64,000 nucleotides of DNA from Hysterangium stoloniferum (lineage: Eukaryota > Basidiomycota > Agaricomycetes > Hysterangiales > Hysterangiaceae), in contig WHVD01000145.1 of NCBI GenBank assembly GCA_015178975.1, positions 124,001-188,000 of the forward strand. The letters run 5' to 3'. Positions 1 through 13,072 of the stretch are shown in pieces (position 1 is the stretch's first letter; each line of letters begins with the position of its first letter). A program made the translations under genes and the position numbers. Below the pieces are notes generated by a model, which was given only the letters and a program-made list of their open reading frames with translations, did not search any database and was not told the origin of the DNA.

Positions 1-1967
1 CCTGCGGTTAAATGTAGAACGTTCGTTCTGTTAAAGGCCTTGAAGGCCAACACTTCATTTGAACCCTTTAGTGCTAGGCGAATTGTCCGATTCAGCGACA
101 CCTAGAGCTGACAGCGTGGTGGGCATGAATAAACACTGCAACGCTAGCCAGTCTAGTATCCCCAAGTCTAAAATAGGCACTTACATATTAAATAGAAGCA
201 AACTCATGGTACATTAAGGTACTTGCGAAGAGACCACGGACGCTCGAAACCCGTAGCAACTCAGCGCTCACTGTTGACATCAATTTCACATCTGCCTCGA
301 ACGAGGTTGACACAGTACTCTAACTCCTATTAAAGTTGAACATGGAGCCTAAACTCACCGGTGTCGATGCTCTGAAAAAAGAGCTCGTTATTGGCACGTT
401 GATAACACTTTATCACACAACAAGTAAGCGTCCCGTACGCCTTTACTATGTTGGACCCGTCTAAATGATACCCTTTCTCCTACCATAAGCCATCGAGAAT
501 ATAAAGCGAATAGTTCTCGCCCTCCTCGTACCATATATTCTAAGCCCTGAACTAACGTTCTGTGTCCTGTCCTATAGACACTGCTATGGAATCTTTGGCC
601 TTGTGATCCTGTTTTGGTATTTATGCTGTACAGAATCCCCAAAGCAATCCTGCTTTTGGCCATAAGACTTATCCCTCCGCTTTTCACCATACTATCCGTA
701 CTTGCCATTTTTCTGTTTAATGTCTCCTACGAAATCACGCAAATAAATTTTGATGGACTCCCATACAATGGTCCAGGTCCAGGTGAGGTATTACCCTCTT
801 TCCCCCCGGTTGTGTGTCGTTTAGACTAAGTATGCCTTGCATCACTTGTAAAGGGACATTGGTCAACAGTGCGTATCCAAGTGAGGTGCCGCTGGAGAGT
901 GTGCCCGCGGAACCTCAGCCCAACCACACTCCGAAAGAGGAGAGAAACGTGACATCTCAAGTTATTCATGGCCCCAAGAATGGGGGTTTCAAATATCATC
1001 CATGCGGGCATCGAGTGCGTCGGCGATGAATGTCGGGGGTGAGAGAAAATATGTCGAAATGTTGTATCTGAATCATCATGTAAGCTGCAATCGTGTATAC
1101 ACTGGGAGTGTTCAATGTTGCTTGTAATAAAACACAGTCCCCCTGACCGAAATGCGGGAAATGAGGGGAAGGAAACCCGCAACACGATTGCAATTATTGT
1201 ACGAACGGCGATCGTTTACTGGTTTGATAGAGTTGCATTCCAAATATATTTTTCGAGATCGGAAATGTCTATGTAGCAAGAGGTGAGCGTTGAACCTCTG
1301 TGGTCATATTTCGAGACTGTAAGGCAAATTTATACACCGTGTACCTTCCGTCATTTTGTTTGATACACTTGAGTCTTTCCCCAAGTTCTAATCAAGCTTG
1401 CTATTGGGAAAGTCTCTCCTAAACCTCTTGATCGACTCCTGAAGCAGCGTTGGACGTTGAATAACAATATATCGGTTCCTACAATCTCAATCAGTTTACT
1501 TACGGTTGGTGCAGTTAATGTGCAGCTTGGTAAGTTGTGTTAATCGAGACCTTGAATTGGGAAGTGCATTTTTACTGTGCAGCGAGTTAATAAAAAGGCT
1601 GAAAAGGCTGTTCGACTGTTTGTTTTGTTTTTATTACAGCTCGAGTTTGCCTCGAACGGGTCCTACTGCGACACTCAATGAAGGTTACAATAGGTCCCAT
1701 CCTCGGCTCCGAATCCGGCCTCAATTTAAGCCCCCTGATGTTACGCGAATGTGGTCAACCCCGCCCAGCGTCAAAGTTTTCAAGTCAAAAAAGGCGGACG
1801 TCCAGACTGCGTCCAAGTTTTTTCTTTGACTTCTTCCATCATTTAGAGCTCGCCTCCTCAATAATCATCAACCAATTAGCGCATCAGATCCAACCGAATC
1901 TAATACTCAAATACCAATATCACTAAATTACCAGCGCCAGTACTACTACCAATCAGATATCAAAATA
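1..1967. other. Gene-free stretch upstream of the peroxiredoxin gene
   Basis: I see no gene here. The open frames are short (120 codons or fewer), overlap on both strands and show no family motif or splice pattern. The last 130 bases before position 1968 are pyrimidine- and A-rich, typical of a fungal 5' leader, so the peroxiredoxin promoter probably lies in about 1600-1967. I could not pick out a specific TATA box. Confidence 0.5.
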
Positions 1968-3588
1968 ATGCCCGCACTTGTCCAACGTCCCGCGCCTGGC
2001 TTCAAGTCCACCGCCGTCGTCGACGGTCTGTTTAAGGATGTCTCATTGGAGGGCTTCGTTCAGGAGGGGAAATGGTGCGTGTTCTGATTTTTTTTCAAAT
2101 AAAAATTAATTACAAGTCTTGCTTCGAGCACTGGCGACTTTGCTTTTACTTCTGCCTTTACTTTGATTTTGCAAATTTATCTACGCGTAATTCTCATTCG
2201 ATACTAATGCAACGGGATCTAGGGTCGTCTTGTTATTTTACCCATTGTATGTCCCGTTTCTGGTTCGACATCTACGTGTCGCATCACTCAAGTCGTGATA
2301 AACGCGTCGCTAGTCCACCATAAGATCCCCATCTCACTACAACTATCGTCATAAACACTTCACTCATTGACCACAATCCCCACAGAGACTTTACATTCGT
2401 CTGCCCAACCGAAATCCTCGCGTACAACGACGCCCTTCCTAAGTTCGAGGAGCTGAACACCGTTGTATTGGGTACGTCATTCTTTCATTATATCTATAGT
2501 ATTTTTCCTGATTATGTTCCTTTTTCCCTTCCCGGTGCCTTGTTTCACTGTCGCTTCCCATCTTGATCCGGCGATACGTCACATCTTCTTAACACTGCAT
2601 AATCACCATAATCCGCCCACCTCTACATAATCACAGGCATATCAACCGACTCTGAATACTCGCATCTCGCGTGGTCGGTGCAGCCCCGCAAGCAGGGTGG
2701 GCTGGGACCTGATTTGAAGCTGCCATTGGTAGCCGATAAGGCGATGACGATTGCGAGGTGTGTATTTGGCCAGGATTCGTCAATTTGGAACGTCTTCGTA
2801 GGGGAGGGTTTTTTCTTTCTTCAACGTGTTCATGTCCCCTTTCAATGCATTTCCCACCGACGCGACATTTTTACAACGTGTCGACAAACTGTAATTTTCT
2901 CCCACATAAGACCCTACACCGACATATTTTTTCTACCTTATATCTAATGTCGATGGGGTCTCAACTTCTCCCCCACCCTTTGGAAATCAAATTATTATCT
3001 ATGGTCGCCTCTATCGATCGTTTGTACTCATCGATGCCACCACATACAGAGACTATGGCGTCCTTGTCGAATCCGAAGGCATTGCGCTCCGTGGGCTGTT
3101 CATTATCGACCCGAAGGGGATTTTGCGGTACGAAGTCTGCTTTTTTCGCATGTTAAACTTTGTTAATTGGGTTTTTTTGGTTGATTTGCAATATTTCTGC
3201 ACTCGCACTCTGATTCATAACTTCCCGCCTTGCTTATTTGCGTTCACATCATACCCCACCCCCAGTCAGATGACAGTAAACGATCTCCCCGTTGGCCGTT
3301 CAGTAGATGAGACGATTCGTCTTGTAAAGGCGTTCCAGTTTACGGTGGGTTGTTATTTGTCGACATTTTGTTCCCAAAATTATATCCCCTCTGCAGGATC
3401 AGTACGGGGAAGTTTGCCCTGCGAACTGGACCGAAGGCAGCAAGACGATGAAGGCAGATCCGAAGGGGTCATTGGAGTACTTTTCGACGGTTGAGGATGT
3501 TGAGATGCATGGAAATGGACATGTGAATGGAAAGAAGCGCACGGGGGAGGAGATTGGTGGTGAGGAGAGCAAGAAGACCAAGGTATAG
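1968..3588 (+). CDS. Typical 2-Cys peroxiredoxin (AhpC/TSA, Prx1 class), 7 exons
   Basis: This is a thiol peroxidase that reduces H2O2 and alkyl hydroperoxides, normally recycled by thioredoxin and cytosolic. Exons rebuilt by hand are 1968-2074, 2223-2246, 2386-2471, 2637-2757, 3050-3127, 3266-3344 and 3397-3588, which sum to exactly 229 codons (228 aa). The peroxidatic cysteine is in the DFTFVCPTE motif and the resolving cysteine in [13 protein letters not shown] and a late YF (in SLEYFSTV) are the two motifs that mark hyperoxidation-sensitive eukaryotic 2-Cys enzymes. Exon 2 is a 24-nt micro-exon supplying the VVLLFYP strand just before the active site, and without it the frame breaks. After the YF motif there is an extra tail of about 25 residues with two basic clusters (KKR and KKTK) that resembles a nuclear-targeting signal; this is inference. 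Family assignment is very secure. Confidence 0.95.
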
Positions 3589-3820
3589 ATGTTGACGATT
3601 AGATCGGATCATGATATCGGTTGTGATTGGACGGACGCGTCGACAATTAGCGATGCTTATAAATAAATGGTGGCGGTGCCAACTTTGAATCGAAGCGTGA
3701 CGTTTCGCCTAAAGAAGTGATAGCTCTAACCAGATTCGACCCAATTGTAACCCTAAGTAGTAATTTCTTTTCTTCCCTTTACCACTATCATCTCTCTTTT
3801 CGCTGGTCGACTCCATTCCG

Positions 3821-6800
3821 ATGCCTCTCGTCACTTTGTCAAAGATTCTCTCAAAGCCCTCTCATGCCTCGACATTCGATTCCACCTCCACCTCCAGTTC
3901 CGCCTCCAAACAACCGGCGTTAAAAACCATGGGTATCTCGAGCGCAGCGTCCTTATCGACATCCTCTGTCGGGCGTTCCAAAGGCGACCGCTTTTCGCGC
4001 GCATTCACGTTCTCACTCGTAGCTTCCATTCGCCGCAGGCCCAAGTCTTCCTTGTCGTCGAATATTCTACACTCTGACCGTGATCTCGAGTCGACGGATT
4101 TTTCCTCTGCCTATGTTGGGTATGAGGACGATGATTATGGAGAACCGGATGTCGAGGCCGAGGAAATTCGGAGACCAAGTGGATTAGGGAGAAGAGTTGA
4201 TGATGATTTCATTCAAAGGGAGATGAATGTCAAGGAAAACTATTCATCGAAGTCAAACGTACGTTCTAAGGCGTAACTTTCATATTTACATAAACTATTA
4301 AATGAATGACACCTGGTTCTGCTCACAGATTATTCGCCCTGGCACGAGGGACTCTTCTGAATCAGAATTCGAATCCGACTCCCTCGATGAAATCCGATAT
4401 CCAACCGGCCTCGGCTCCATTAGATTACAAGCGGTCGCTTCCACTCCTTCGGCCACTAATTCAACTCGACCGCTTTCAACCTACCCAGACGTCTATCTTC
4501 AACTACGGCCCGCTCGCTCCTCTACTCGAGTGCCCGCCTCCCCACGCTTGTCACCCCGACTCCAAAATCTCTCCGCCAGTCTATGCACCGTCCTCCCTCT
4601 CATCACACTCCACCTCGACACCCAAGCGCTTTCTGCTCTTACACTTGTAAACCGTACACTTGGCGAACGGGCGCGGAGGCTTTTATGGCGCACGGTGAGG
4701 TTGAACTTACGTATACAGCCTGACTCTGCCGGCCCTGGTTCTAACCGCATCGTGGGAAATGGCCCACGGACAACTGGCTTGCTTGAAATGCTGTCAACGA
4801 GGGATGTGTCCCAGTTTGTGAAGGAGTTGGAGTTGACTTGTGAGCTAGAGACACAGCCGAGAGTGGGAACGGTTTCGCAACCGCAAGTCCGAGCGAGGGC
4901 ACAGCCGCTGCAATCGCAGCACCTTTCCGAATCCATTCCCCTCCCCCTTGCTCCACAACGCGCCAGGCCGCCACCTTTAATTCTGCTTCCAAACGCCGTA
5001 TCGTCAGTCCGAAGAGGAGACGATACACTCGAGTTTTTGTCCGCGCCCGAGTCTCGGGATATGAAATTATTAACAGAACCTCTGCCTGTATTACTAGATT
5101 CTCCCAAATCGCTAATAGATCTCGATCCTGCCGGTCCACCCCAACCCCAACTACTCGCGACCACCACACCCGCACCCGCACCCGCACCCGCACCCATTGT
5201 TACAAGATCGATATCACCAGCATCGACATCGACATCTCGCCTCGGCTTCCGGAACCTCATACGTGCCTCCAGTGCGTCCCTCCTTCGCTCCTCTAGCACA
5301 AGCACAAGCACTAGCAACAATACACTCCTTACTCGTACCTCCAGCGTATCCCAAACCACAATCCTCACCACTAACATCACCCCCATCAGCAACACCACTA
5401 CTCTCGCTACAAACACTCACATGTCCCAGACAAACTCCCACACACCAAAATCGTCCCGCTTATTACAATCTTCCGCTGCAAGATTATCGCGGCGCGTGTC
5501 CGTGTCCGTGTCGTTGTTAAGGTCACGGTCAACTGATGCTTTGAATGGTGTGTTGGGTAGAAGGGGAGGTGGGAGCGGCAAGAGCGGGAATAGGCAAGAT
5601 GACAAAGGGGTGGCAAAGGAGGAATTGAAGTGGGAATATGAGCCATCCCCTTCGCCATCTCCTTCCTCAACCACAACCACAACAGCCACAGCATCATCCC
5701 CCTTCCTTCGTCCTTCCAACCCTTTTCCTCCCACGCCACCTCCAATTGCGTCTTTGTCGCTAGACCCTCGTATTAGCAGCAGCACTGACGCGGATAGTGG
5801 TATTACCATCACGAGTACAACACCGTCTACGACTCCAACGCCAACTCCCACACGATTGCACATGCATACACACAGATTCTCTACATGGACGCCGCCCTCT
5901 GAATGGGCTACATCTCCAAGTAGTGCGTCGCTTGCATACATGAACCCGAACCCCGATCAGATTTCGACTTTGAGTGCGGGTGCGTCGCTTGGACGAGCGA
6001 CTCCAAGTCCGCCGCCTCCCAGTCTCAGTAATGCGCGACATATGAGTCACATTCCTTCTCCTCCCCCCACTTCCTCCCTGGTCATCCCCCCCATCAAAGC
6101 ATGCAGTCTTTCGTACAATGCATTAGATGCTTTCGTGGGAGGGTCGGCTTCTTTTGCTAACACATCGTTTTCACCGTCGACTTTAAGCCCAGGGCGGCCT
6201 TCATCGGCTATGTCAGGATCCATGCCCTCCCCCTCATCTTCAAACCCTTCACAGCCCCACCCCCACCCCCCTCCACAACGAATCCACACCTCCCCCTCCT
6301 TACCTCTTCTCAGACGCCAACAAGGCCAAGCACCCCCTTCAAGCTTTCCCTACTCTTCATCTACATCTCGTTTCCCATCCGCCTCAGGATCTGCCGTCTC
6401 AATCTCCCCCAACATCCCATCCACGAACGGGACAACCACACCATACTCCGCCACCCACGCAAAAAGCCTCTCGATCCCAACGCTCCCGCCCACACCGAAC
6501 ACGCCATATTCTGCGATATCGCTTTCGGCGTTTCCGCTGCCGCCCCCATTACGTGTTGTTGGTGGTAGTGTGCTGAAGAATGTGGGGAGCGGGTTAGGCT
6601 TGGATTTTGAGAGCGTGTTGAAGGTGGGGAGTGCGGCAGCCGTAGGAAACGGAGTGGGAAAGCCGTGTAGTGTTGAGGTTAATGGGGCGGCCGAAGTTAG
6701 GGAACGAGAGCGGAACCAGGATCTAGAACACGCGGGTGAAGACGAGGACTCATTACCGCTTCCGAGGGAGTACATGCTCGAGCCTGGGGACGCAGTAAGG

Positions 6801-7491
6801 GGGGGTGAGGATAAGTCAAACTCACGTCCTGCACCCGCCCCCGCCGTCTCATTACCGACATCTGTGCTGGAATCATCGCCACTCCTCCCCACGCCAGTAT
6901 CACTTCCCAGCCCTCCTTTCCAAGTCGTGCCAGTCCTTCAAACAGCAACACAAGTACCGAACTTCACACCAACCCCTGGGCAAAGACAAGGGCTTGGACT
7001 CTGTCAAGGACTCACGCATTCCCTCAAGGAACTCATAAACCTCGAGGATGTCAGCGTTGTTTATACTACTTCATCAGAGTCACTGGCAGTATTGGGGTTG
7101 GCGTCAGTTTCCTCCGAGGCCTCAGACACACAAGTAGCAAACAGCGGCACCGATAGTGTACGTTCCCCCACCCATTCCTACCGCCGCGATCCTGAAAACT
7201 AACATATCCTCCCAAAAATAGTCGCCCACACGAACAATGCCTCTCCCCATTCCTGTTCCCCATCAGTTAATAACCGAAACGACTCACCTCCTGCGCAACA
7301 CATTCCGAGGCGTCGGGACTGGGTCTGTTAAGAGGATCGGGATGAAGGTGAAGGTGAAGAGCGCCTCGGGGTATGAGGCGGTGTCTCTAGAGGACGTGTC
7401 TTTGGCGGATGAAAAGGATGGAGACAGAGATGTTAGTGAGGATGGCGATGCGGATACAACTCTGGGTCGGGGGCTGAATCTAGGGATATGA
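3821..7491 (+). CDS. Large low-complexity protein with possible F-box-like N-terminal segment
   Basis: Three exons (3821-4258, 4329-7157, 7222-7491) join in phase 0 into 1,178 codons plus stop; both introns (70 and 64 nt) have GTACGT donors and CAG or TAG acceptors. The start is the first in-frame ATG after a pyrimidine-rich leader. Residues about 240-280 read as a leucine-rich segment ending in NRTLGERARRLLWRTVRLNL, which resembles the second half of basidiomycete F-box domains, where a short helix is followed by an LW-x-T-V strand. If so, the protein could be a substrate receptor of an SCF ubiquitin ligase, but the canonical LP start is not clear. Almost everything after residue 300 is Ser/Thr/Pro-rich and predicted disordered, including TPAPAPAPAP and SPSPSPSS runs. 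I do not recognise a specific orthologue. Confidence 0.75.
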
Positions 7492-10016
7492 GTGGTATGG
7501 ATGTTATGGCGGAGTGATTTGCTTCTTCTCTCATCTTTTGCTCAGGGCTGAAGTGTGATTGTAACTGATGTTGTTTCTTCTCCTTCTTTTGTTCACCTGC
7601 AGATTTTTTTCCCTGAAATATTAGATCATTGTGATGATCATACACACTCATTCATGCTTTTTCCCCCCCTTTTTTCCTTTCGCCTCCTATTGCTCTTTTC
7701 GCTCATTCCCTCATCTCATGACCCGTATTTCATCTCCGATTTCATCATACATATTACACACTAATTCCCCATCTTTCCCGTATGTGTACGTCTGTGTTGA
7801 CTACCATCATTCGATGTACCTGGTCGATGTTATTGTCAATGGTTCGTTGGTTGGTTTATTAGCCTAGCTAGAGAGTAATTTGGTTGCTTGGTAGCTTGGT
7901 AGGATAGGATAGGATGTGGACGCCGGTGGGATAATAAAATAACTAGTGATTAATGCGCCTTTTCACTCGGTCCAATGATGGCTATTATAAAAGATTAATA
8001 TCTTCACAACAAAGACGTGCTATCACACAACTCGTCTGTATAGTCCAGGGTCTCGGACCATGCTCCAAGTAATCGGTCATTCAGATTTCAGGCAAGGCAT
8101 TTTAATACCATTAAAAGCCCGGGGATTGGCCCCTCGCCCAGATCACTTGAACGCCTCTCCAATAACACGGTCTCCAGCCACTCACCACACGATGAAACCA
8201 GAAACCAGGGTCAGCCCCAGATGACAGTCAAGTTCAAGGTCAGGATCAGAGTATACATAAAGCTATTCGACAGTCACAGTTCACACTTCAGTCATAAGCA
8301 TGTACTCGTGTTGATAATCAAGAAAAGTTAAATTCGGGTACGGTTACTTGGCACTAACATGGAACCTATCTATGAGTGTAATTCATCGTGTATCACTTTT
8401 GGGTACCATCTTCTCTGTCACCTTGGTCAGTCGGAGCTGATTAGGCATTGGCCTCGGACGTATTGTCCCTTGTATCGATAGCAAGGTCACCAGCGTCGCT
8501 GGGCAGACCACCACCTTATCAGCCGCCTCTTGGACGACTCGTTCGACACTCAATAACCAGTCAGAGTTTACATGCGCAATTTGAATATAATTAGCTAGTA
8601 TAGCGGTGAATAAACCACCACCTGGCAGGTGAGCTCGGGTCAATGACATCTCTAAACCTGGTGTGGGGCAATCAGTTGTCTCCGAAGGTCGAATTTCGTC
8701 AGCTAAGGTAGAGGGAGGCTAGGGGAAACGGTTTGTAACGGTTTCAAGCCGACGAAAGCTCTCATCAGGGGATACCCCTACCCCTACCGTTTCGCCCATC
8801 CAGAATTACTGATTAGGAGTCTACTACTAAGCCTGAGAGCCAAAGGGAGTGATCAGATACTGGATTCGTGCCGAACAACGCGTGCATTGAAATTCTGAGA
8901 ATCTTGAGACCCAATGGTGGGTAGTGTACGATTGGGAGGGTACACCTGTCAGGAGAGGGAGGCTTCAACCCGAGATTAATAACAGATCGTGAGCCGAGGC
9001 CAGCAGGTTTCCTTGCTGGATCGGATTTTGTCCATGTCCATACAGCAAGACGATGATGGAAGTTTATTCTTCTCCGATGCAATTGGCAGACACTTAATAT
9101 TGTTTGAAATAGGCTCTCATACGTCCAAGTGCGGAGGTAGGTTGTGAGAAAAGCCCATGAATTGCCAGGCACACCATTCAAATTGACCGGGACATACCAG
9201 ATTACATTCACTCCTATCTCAGGCTGTACATATATATATATCGTACCAGTTCTAGATACACCTCAGTCGATTCACCCAACTGTGTCGACTGAGCGTGTTA
9301 ACTATTAAACAAATATATCCCAGATCCTGTCTATCAGCCGGTAACCTAGTGACGAGCAAGGTGTCTGGGGACCTCTTTGCCTCGTTGCTATTCGCATCAC
9401 ACCGTTTCACGTAGCGTTGCCCGTGTTGCGGACATACGGGTACAGCCTTCACCCACCTGTATATATTGAATTTTTCTGAGCACACTAACTCAGTTGTTAC
9501 TCTACAAACCTCAGGCGGCGACTGAGTCTGTGCCCTATTATAATTTTGTAAAACTCTCCATTATTCTCGAGTTTCGAGTCATTTACTTGCTGGGTTTGGG
9601 CGTCTACTACTGAACAGAATGTCGGCCATATTCCCGGATAATATATGTGCGGCCCCGGAAGATGTCACTTTTCCCTATCTACTGTTCTAAAAACGCTAAG
9701 ATTGCGAAATATATTTCGCACTGTAATGTACATGATTATTCTTCTTCCAGAAGAAGCAATCGACGTTGATATATCTCTCAAGGAGTACGTATGGATCCAT
9801 GCACTAAGCACCCACTTTAGTCGTTGAACTGATTGTGGGACTTTAGTGCCATGTCGATGCATTGCTAACTCTATTCAAGATTCAGTGTGTTGTCACTTCG
9901 GAACTTGGATAGAGAACCAAAAGGGTTCGAGCATGGGAACGCTTTATGTAGAGGGCTTGTGATGTATCCTAAATGTTCCTAAGTTCGTCCCGCATACCTG
10001 CACAGGCGACTAGCAT
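7492..10016. other. Gene-poor intergenic region
   Basis: No supportable gene. Minus-strand open frames at 8383-8649, 8813-9211 and 9252-9485 are the longest, but I found no motif and no way to splice them together convincingly. A small hairpin sits at 9262-9293 (listed separately). Otherwise I see AT-rich single-copy sequence. Confidence 0.4.
9262..9293. repeat. Short palindrome, copy 1 (CTCAGTCGA arms)
   Basis: The arms CTCAGTCGA and TCGACTGAG enclose a 14-nt loop. Two relatives lie at 11516 and 11642; in those the loop reads as the reverse complement type (CGCGCAGTGTGAA), so the left half TCAGTCGATTCAC is shared in opposite orientation. This looks like a small dispersed hairpin element, function unknown. 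Confidence 0.6.
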
Positions 10017-10293
10017 CAGGAAAATCCAAGATTTATTTAAAGCTGCTACTTAATTTCTACTTAACATGCTTATTTCCCATTAAGTAAAATAAGCACGAAA
10101 TTAAGCAGAAGACCCTATTTATTCGCTATTTATTCATCTTATTTCTAACTTGATTTCATTTTTTTAAGTCAGTCTAAGAAATGAAAGTAGTGAAGTAGGG
10201 TTCTCTGCTTAATTTTTCACTTATTTTACTTAATGGGCAATAAGTATGATAATTAGATATTAAGTAGGTTTAAGTAAAGTTTGCATTTTCCTG
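10017..10293. mobile_element. 277-bp fold-back MITE
   Basis: The two ends are inverted copies of each other over roughly 100 bp, from CAGGAAAAT at 10017 to ATTTTCCTG at 10293. The inner part of each arm (10069-10116 against 10197-10245) is nearly identical, for example CCCATTAAGTAAAATAAG on one side and its reverse complement on the other. It encodes nothing. I could not define a target-site duplication, so the superfamily is unknown. Confidence 0.75.
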
Positions 10294-11515
10294 GTGTAAG
10301 CTACTGAGGCGCTAGAAACATGTAAGACTTGAGGACACTTATTTCCCATGTTTATTTTTCTTTGCATTATTTTTTCAGGCCGCAACTGTATAGTAGTTTA
10401 TATAATATAATAAACAAAATCGTTTTTTGAACATTATGACAGACCAATCACCCCAACATTTTGGATTCCCCGCCCTCCCGCCCTTGCAGCACCAGCGGCA
10501 CTTTGGTCACCTAAAGACTCCTGTGATGGTCACTTTGCCTGGGATAAATGCTTTTTTGTTCACGGGATGCTTCTCTTCAGTTTCATCCCTATTAAAGGAT
10601 GTAAATGAATATAGCTACATGCAAAAGGTCCTGAAGCCCATCTGATAATTCTCAAAGCAAGGGTTGCAGAACGTGTCGCAAATGTTGGTGAGGTAGGATC
10701 CGTGGGGCTCATTTGACAGAGATTGCCGTTTGGCCCTCACAAAAGGTCAACACAAGGAGCTCATCATCTTCGTCTTCTGCTGCTACAAATAGCGGGGTGC
10801 CTAGGGTGTGTAAGGAGGATGGTACGAGAGGTCGAATACTGTGAGTCGTGTGAGACAGTTCCTAATGTTCCTAACATTTTGCCAAGCAATTGACCCAGAT
10901 GAGCGGTCGGCCGAGTCATCGGGCATTGGACTATTACTCTGCTGCCCCAGGAACATCGCATAGAGCCAGAATTAATAAGGGCTATTGATCGGCATAACTA
11001 TATACGCCCATTCAAGATACGCCATCGATCGGTGAAGAAAGGCGTGGACGCCTTCCACCGGACCTTCCATGATTCTGGTAAGCCCTGTAATGCATCTTAT
11101 GACAATCAGTGGCTCAAATAGAATAAATGGCTTATTGTAAGGCTTCCGTACCTTCCATACATAAGATGCTCTGTAAAATATTATGAGCGGTCTATAGTCA
11201 GTTCTTCTGATGTCCAATTCCCGTAGAGGGCGATAACGCGTCAGAAGAAAGAGTGGTAATAAACGGGACGTGAAAGCGGCAGTTGGATGCCAATGTGCCA
11301 TGTGTCTCTGTGTGCAGACATGAGGTTGAATTTGCAAGGTCAATGGTCGATCTGTCTATTATCAGTTCGAGTTCAATCCTTTTTCTCTGAGTGCACCATT
11401 CGGAAGAGATTGGGAAGTCCAGGACGTGAATTCATTGACGGCAATATGGTGCAGGTGGCGTCGTGATGGTATCTGGTGGTGTTGCTAGTAAACGGAAGTG
11501 TAACAAATATACTAT

Positions 11516-11543
11516 CTCAGTCGACGCGCAGTGTGAATCGACT
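11516..11543. repeat. Short palindrome, copy 2 (CTCAGTCGA family)
   Basis: Begins CTCAGTCGACGCGCAGTGTG and continues to ATCGACT; the right arm is imperfect here (ACTTTG instead of ACTGAG). It is the same sequence as the copy 126 bp downstream. Confidence 0.55.
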
Positions 11544-11641
11544 TTGTTATACAAAGTACATGTAATAAATATAGTATCTACCACAAATAAAATAATGAAT
11601 TAATACTATCATTGAAAACGAACAAGAGATGGGGTAAGGTA

Positions 11642-11674
11642 CCTCAGTCGACGCGCAGTGTGAATCGACTGAGG
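11642..11674. repeat. Short palindrome, copy 3 (CCTCAGTCGA family)
   Basis: The arms CCTCAGTCGA and TCGACTGAGG are perfect inverted repeats of 10 bp around a 13-nt loop. Its loop matches copy 2 exactly. Confidence 0.65.
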
Positions 11675-12309
11675 TATAGACTAATATCCTTGGCTGTTCT
11701 TATACAGAGTTCAAGGGCGAGAAAATAGTGGTGAACAATATCGGAGAAATATAGAACGCAATGATCTAAAAATGGTTGTAACAAATAGGTACCTCGTAAC
11801 TCTGTGGTATGGTATAACGGCCTTGGTTGCTCTCGTGATCGGGAGCATGCGATAGCCCCTTGACTACAACAGGAGGGCAGGGACGCTCAATGACTTATTG
11901 AAAAGACGTCTCCCACGGCCTAGAGACTAGAATACTGTCATACTGAAAAGTTCGTTATCTCTGGTTGTCGGCAACCTCATGAGCTGGACCCCATCCCTAA
12001 TGGGTATTCACCACTAAAATTATGACCTAACCGTATATTAATCATACAAGTGACCTGTATCAAGCCCGCCGTAGCTAGTTTACCCTCGATGATCCCACAA
12101 CCCGACGTGAACAAACCTAAATTAGAAGGGCAGTACGACTCGCCAGACTGGACACTCAGCATCACAGAACCTGTACCCGTAAGTCCTCTTCTAACGACAA
12201 ACACGGTTCTCCACTTACATATCCTAGAATCTGCCTCGGAAACGGGTATACGCGGACTCGGAACCACTGGCTGGCAGTGCGAGAAAGCAGTGGACGAGAT
12301 CGCTTACGC

Positions 12310-13072
12310 CTTCACCTTCGCTACCGCAACCATCTTCGCCATTCCCACTACCTTCGCCACCGCAATTACCTTTACCACCGCCACCGCAACCACCTTCGCC
12401 ACTGCAACCACCTTCGCCACTGCAACCACCTTCGCCACCGCCACTACAACCACCTTCCACCTTCGCCACCGCCACCGCCACTGCCACTCCAACCACCTTC
12501 CACCTTCGCCACCGCCACCGCCACTCTAACCACCTTCCACCTTTGCCACCGCCACCGCCACTCTAACCACCTTCCACCTTCGCCACCGCCACTGCCACTC
12601 CAACCACCTTCCACCTTCGCCACCGCCACCGCCACTCTAACACCTTCCACCTTCGCCACCGCCACCGCCACTCTAACCACCTTCCACTTCACCACCGCCA
12701 TCGCCACTCTAACCACCTTCCACCTTTGCCACCGCCACCGCCACTCTAACCACCTTCCACCTTCGCCACCGCCACCGCCACTCTAACCACCTTCCACCTT
12801 CGCCACCGCCACCGCCACTCTAACCACCTTCCACCTTCGCCACCGCCACCGCCACTCTAACCACCTTCCACCTTCGCCACCGCCACCGCCACTCTAACCA
12901 CCTTCCACCTTCGCCACCGCCACCGCCACTCTAACCACCTTCCACCTTCGCCACCGCCACCGCCACCGCCACTCTAACCACCTTCCACCTTCGCCACCGC
13001 CACCGCCACCGCCACTCTAACCACCTTCCACCTTCGCCACCGCCACCGCCACCGCAACCACCTTCCACCTTG
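12310..13072. repeat. 37-bp GC-rich minisatellite
   Basis: From about 12480 a 37-bp unit beginning CTCTAACCACCTTCCACC and continuing through GCCACC triplets repeats head to tail; unit starts at 12781, 12818, 12855 and 12892 confirm the period. The last few units carry an extra GCCACC hexamer. The first 170 bp are looser (CCACCTTCGCCACCGCAA-type repeats), the probable ancestral material. Because 37 is not a multiple of three the array shifts frame every unit, so open frames through it are not genes. Confidence 0.9.

Larger units (their letters stand above)
10294..12309. other. Intergenic region with two small palindromes
   Basis: No gene recognised. A plus-strand open frame at 12050-12529 begins in unique sequence but runs into the minisatellite, so it is not credible as a gene. 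Two related palindromes at 11516 and 11642 are listed separately. Confidence 0.4.

Noticed and set aside
4499-6892. Long minus-strand frames opposite the 3.8-7.5 kb gene
   Set aside because: Low-complexity shadows of a Ser/Pro-rich coding frame; the plus-strand frame has consistent splice sites.
8383-9485. Minus-strand gene made of three open frames
   Set aside because: No recognisable domain and no in-frame splice joins could be found.
12310-13072. CRISPR-like array
   Set aside because: Contiguous tandem repeats with no unique spacers, in a eukaryotic genome.
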